From: Betaproteobacteria bacterium
GTDB taxonomy: Bacteria; Pseudomonadota; Gammaproteobacteria; Burkholderiales; SG8-39
Direction: 5' to 3'
DNA: 42,054 nucleotides
Assembly (NCBI GenBank): GCA_947479645.1
Contig: CANKAJ010000029.1
Span: forward strand, 1 to 42,054
The position numbers and the translations under genes were made by a program. This document shows, one piece after another, positions 39,469-42,054 of this stretch. Every line of letters begins with the position of its first letter. The stretch's first letter is position 1. Under the pieces are notes generated by a model. The model was not told where the DNA came from. It ran no database searches and saw only the letters and a list, made by a program, of their open reading frames with translations.

Positions 39469-40220
39469 GTTGCTTTTTCGGGCAGCGAAAGCCGCACTTC
39501 TGAGTGCCTCCGCATGGAGTTCTGGACGTAGCCTTGGGTCGTGGAAATATCGGTGTGGCCGAGCGCATCCTTGATTTGTTCCATGTTGTAACCAGCACGC
39601 TTTGCCTCATTTGCCGCGAATTTCCGAACGCTCTTTGGGTCTGCGCCTTTGATTCCAACACGCGCACCTGCTCGCTTGAACGCGCTATGAACACCGCTAC
39701 GGGTATATGCGGTTCCCTGTCTTGTATGAATGACGTATGGGCACACGCATTTCCATTTTTTGCTGATTCCAGCGGCGCGATCAAGCACCGCACGCAGCTC
39801 TGGCGTAATAGGAATCTCAATCTCAACGCCCGAGGATTTACGGGTCTTTGTCGGTGCAATGAGAATCAGTTGATCGCCAACATGACGGCGTTCGAGGATG
39901 CGAGCATCAGTGGATCGTTGGTACAGGAGGAACGATAGATCCAAGTAACAACGCATCATTTCAGCCTGGTCAGATTGCCCAAGGCCATCTCGTATGGAAT
40001 TAAATACGTCGGCTGTCCATACCATGAGCTTCTTCTCGCCGCTCGCGATCTTCACATCACGGCATGGATTGTCGGTGCGTAGCCGCTTGACGAGAATCGC
40101 CCAGCCAAAGAACTTGGACAGCATCCCTTTGTGCTTACGGGCTGATTCCCTAGCGGCTTCGAAGTGATTGACCAAGTCCTGCACATCGGTAGGCTCGACC
40201 TGTGTCACGTTGAAATTCAT
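39456..40220 (-). CDS. tyrosine recombinase / integrase, N-terminally shortened
   Basis: The 254-residue product has part of the core-binding domain and a full catalytic domain: Arg102 (YQRSTD), a lysine in TKTRK, Arg199 in KSVRK, His222 in ALGHTD and nucleophile Tyr231 in TTQGYVQ. The usual His of the HxxR motif is Lys196. Phage and island integrases usually have 320-400 residues, so the N-terminal arm-binding region is missing. The start codon falls within a few bases of an unrelated nuclease fragment, consistent with deletion or rearrangement. It lies on the 5' side of tRNA-Pro rather than the usual 3' side. Activity is doubtful. Confidence 0.75.
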   Translation of the reverse strand: MNFNVTQVEPTDVQDLVNHFEAARESARKHKGMLSKFFGWAILVKRLRTDNPCRDVKIASGEKKLMVWTADVFNSIRDGLGQSDQAEMMRCYLDLSFLLYQRSTDARILERRHVGDQLILIAPTKTRKSSGVEIEIPITPELRAVLDRAAGISKKWKCVCPYVIHTRQGTAYTRSGVHSAFKRAGARVGIKGADPKSVRKFAANEAKRAGYNMEQIKDALGHTDISTTQGYVQNSMRRHSEVRLSLPEKATKIA

Positions 40221-40223
40221 GAA

Positions 40224-40400
40224 GAACGTCTTCAGGTTGCATACGCGAAGCTGCCTTCAGGTTGGGCGTGTAACACTGTGCCTGAAGGACGAATCGAGTT
40301 GGGCGTAGACTATCTTGATGCTTCCGCGTCAGTGATCGTAGAGCAACTACAGAAGACTGGGATCAGGTTAGCGAGGCTGTTGAATGCGGCTTTGAACTAA
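40224..40400 (+). pseudogene. 3' remnant of an S1/P1-type nuclease gene
   Basis: The frame encodes ERLQVAYAKLPSG, then a short insert, then VEQLQKTGIRLARLLNAALN before TAA at 40400. This resembles the C-terminal end of bacterial S1/P1 single-strand nucleases (VAYAKLP, then VVEQQLxxAGxRLAxLLN). The catalytic His and Asp/Trp residues lie in the missing N-terminal part, replaced by the recombinase in opposite orientation. The identification rests on short motifs. Bases 40401-40568 after it hold nothing I recognise. Confidence 0.5.
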
Positions 40401-40568
40401 ATCAACAAACTATGTGTGTTAGACAGGCACCGAGCAGGATGCGAAAGTAAAGGATAAGCTTGAGCGGGAGCAGTGCAGGAGGCGGTGACCGTAGCCTACA
40501 TGCGGCAATACCCGCCACAAGTGGCTCAAGAATTTTGACTGACCAAAAACAAAAATGGGATAACACCA

Positions 40569-41471
40569 ATGACAAGCACAATCGCGTTTGATCGCGCCAC
40601 AGAGATAATTGTCGGCTCTGATGGGCTTGAAAGGGAAATCTACGATATCTTTCTAATCAATGACGATGGCACAGGTCTGATGCAACTTACGTACCACACG
40701 AATGGACATGAGTTTGACAGTACTAGCCCCGTATTTTCGCCAGATGGTTCACAAATAGTCTTCATGACGATGCGAGATCGGGACACCACCAACAACACAA
40801 GTGAAATCTATCGAATGGGCAGATACGGTCAAAATGTGACCCGCCTTACGAATGACGCATATGATGACGACTTTCCCTGTTGGTCGGCGGATGGAACCAA
40901 GATTCTTTTTGCCGGAGCGCGGCCAGATATAAAGCTTTACACCATGCGCTCAATTGATGGCGGTTCGATTACCGAACTGCCAGTTGCGCCTGGAGGCGAT
41001 CAAGATTACTTGCCAAGTTACTCGCAAGATGGAACCAAGGTCACATTCATCCGCGACCTTGGCGGTGGAAAACGTGCTGTGTTTGTTGCGAATGCAGACG
41101 GCAGTAACACGCGAAATCTCACGACCAAGGCGTGTCTTTGCTGGGCACCCCGTTGGTCGCCCGATGGGCAAAGAATCGTCTATGCAAGTGATCACCACAA
41201 CCACAATCCCAACACCGTACAGTATGAAATTTATGTGATGGATGCGGTTGATTCCAATGGAGACGGAGAAGGTGACAATCGCGAGCGTCTAACGATTAAC
41301 GCTCCTTCAGTCACGTCCCAGAATGCGGTCTTTTCTCCCGATGGGACTCAAATCGCCTACAACAACAACTCTTCGGGGAAATTCGACATTTATTTCATCG
41401 ATGCAAGGGGGTTGAATAACACATTTTTTGTTGGATACGGCGAAAATTGTTTCGTGTCAGATTGGAAGTAG
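40569..41471 (+). CDS. PD40 (TolB-like) beta-propeller protein
   Basis: This is a 300-residue protein with five PD40 repeats of the form FSPDGxxIxF near residues 55, 105, 150, 196 and 255, each followed by a strand and LYxMxxDG-like turn. These fold as blades of a TolB-type propeller. No signal peptide or membrane segment is visible, so it is either cytoplasmic or truncated. An acidic DSNGDGEGDN loop (228-237) resembles a calcium-binding loop. No peptidase domain follows, unlike DPP4-type PD40 proteins. Function unknown; base usage is more AT-rich than the core genes. Confidence 0.75.
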   Translation: MTSTIAFDRATEIIVGSDGLEREIYDIFLINDDGTGLMQLTYHTNGHEFDSTSPVFSPDGSQIVFMTMRDRDTTNNTSEIYRMGRYGQNVTRLTNDAYDDDFPCWSADGTKILFAGARPDIKLYTMRSIDGGSITELPVAPGGDQDYLPSYSQDGTKVTFIRDLGGGKRAVFVANADGSNTRNLTTKACLCWAPRWSPDGQRIVYASDHHNHNPNTVQYEIYVMDAVDSNGDGEGDNRERLTINAPSVTSQNAVFSPDGTQIAYNNNSSGKFDIYFIDARGLNNTFFVGYGENCFVSDWK

Positions 41472-41503
41472 GTCAATTTCATGACTCGATAGGCATTGTG
41501 GGT

Positions 41504-41800
41504 ATGTACGCCGCCGATTTTCTTATAGAACTCAGACTTCGCACCAGAAAGCCCTGCCTGTCCCGCGATCCTCTAGCAGAGGCTCGACGCTTCCTTACTG
41601 AACATGGCGATACTGCGGAAGGGCCGGCTCTACGCAGGATCTTGGACGCCCTGATTTCAGGTAACGGGGAATTCGCCGAATCTGACGTATGGCTGTTCAG
41701 TGCCGATACCCTCGGGCTTGTGGATGCCCTGTGCGAGGCGCGAACAAATGGCGGGCTGTACTACTCCGAGGATGATTTCCGAGCGGCGTTGGATAAGTAG
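41504..41800 (+). CDS. hypothetical protein
   Basis: This 98-residue product from ATG 41504 (or 117 residues from TTG 41447, overlapping the propeller gene) is rich in Asp, Glu, Arg and Leu and predicted helical. It has no signal peptide or recognisable motif. The Shine-Dalgarno sequence is poor for either start, and I do not recognise the family. A tail YYSEDDFRAAL resembles the ends of some small helical accessory proteins, but that is not evidence of function. Confidence 0.4.
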   Translation: MYAADFLIELRLRTRKPCLSRDPLAEARRFLTEHGDTAEGPALRRILDALISGNGEFAESDVWLFSADTLGLVDALCEARTNGGLYYSEDDFRAALDK

Positions 41801-41878
41801 CGCAGAATAGTTCTCGATCATGCATTGACATGCCGGGCAGGCATTTTTGGTCATCTGAATTATCCAGAGGAGAAAACC

Positions 41879-42054
41879 ATGTTCAGATCCATCCAGATTC
41901 GGCGGATGCACCTCGCATCGCTCGTTCTTGGCGTTGGCGCTGCGGTGTGTGCGCAGGGGGCGCTGGCACAGGGCACTTATCCCAACAAGGTCATGCGCAT
42001 GATCGTCGATGTCGTGCCCGGAGGCGGTGGCGACACGCTGGGGCGGCTGTTTGC
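41879..42054 (+). CDS. Bug/TctC-family solute-binding protein, cut by the window end
   Basis: The N-terminal 58 residues are present: a signal peptide ending ALAQ near residue 31, then YPNKVMRMIVDVVPGGGGDTLGRLF, the typical first strand and ligand-loop of Bug receptors. GAGGAG lies 6 bases before ATG 41879. It is the third intact-looking member of the family in the last 6 kb. Its codon use is more GC-rich than that of the receptor at 38-39 kb. Confidence 0.88.
   Translation, partial: MFRSIQIRRMHLASLVLGVGAAVCAQGALAQGTYPNKVMRMIVDVVPGGGGDTLGRLF

Noticed and set aside
41825-41830. TTGACA as the -35 of a promoter for the last Bug gene
   Set aside because: No acceptable -10 hexamer lies 16-18 bases downstream.

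Overview
The window is a stretch of a betaproteobacterial chromosome, most likely from the order Burkholderiales. Evidence is the gene order truA-trpF-trpB-(DNA methyltransferase)-trpA-accD-folC-(SPOR protein)-cvpA-purF-metZ, the thrS-infC-rpmI-rplT-pheS-pheT-ihfA-merR block, and several Bug/TctC-type solute-binding protein genes, a family greatly expanded in Burkholderiales. The family or genus cannot be fixed from the sequence alone.

Bases 1-9.7 kb, all on +: a tightly packed biosynthetic operon for tRNA pseudouridylation, late tryptophan synthesis, malonyl-CoA and folate synthesis and the first step of purine synthesis. An orphan DNA methyltransferase sits between trpB and trpA. Many starts are non-ATG (GTG for truA and trpB, TTG for trpF, the methyltransferase and the SPOR protein). 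Bases 9.7-11.1 kb hold metZ behind a sigma70 promoter, a SAM-II-type riboswitch with an extra hairpin, and an intrinsic terminator.

Bases 11.2-15.6 kb, on -: lpxH, two cyclophilins (cytoplasmic and exported), an L,D-transpeptidase and a TPR lipoprotein-like partner that share an NTF2-like tail. cysS follows on +. Bases 17.2-23.5 kb, on -: the heat-shock block hrcA-hemH-grpE-dnaK-dnaJ, with two near-consensus sigma32 promoters. Diverging from it on + are nadK, recN and an orphan pseudopilin-like gene. Bases 26.7-34.7 kb, on +: tRNA-Val(GAC), a structured leader with a strong terminator, then the translation block thrS to ihfA and a MerR regulator. infC appears to start with ATC.

Bases 34.7-42.05 kb are accessory in character: a Sel1-repeat secreted protein, an Asp/Glu-racemase-like protein lacking both usual catalytic cysteines, three Bug receptors (one cut by the window end) and a frameshifted fourth. 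tRNA-Pro(GGG) is bracketed by two long perfect palindromes with a common 27-nt core. Beyond it lie an N-terminally shortened tyrosine recombinase that abuts the decapitated end of an S1/P1-type nuclease, a PD40 beta-propeller protein and a hypothetical protein. This part looks like a recombination-scarred island margin. The strongest unexplained signals are the palindrome pair around tRNA-Pro and the insertion-bearing SAM-II riboswitch.
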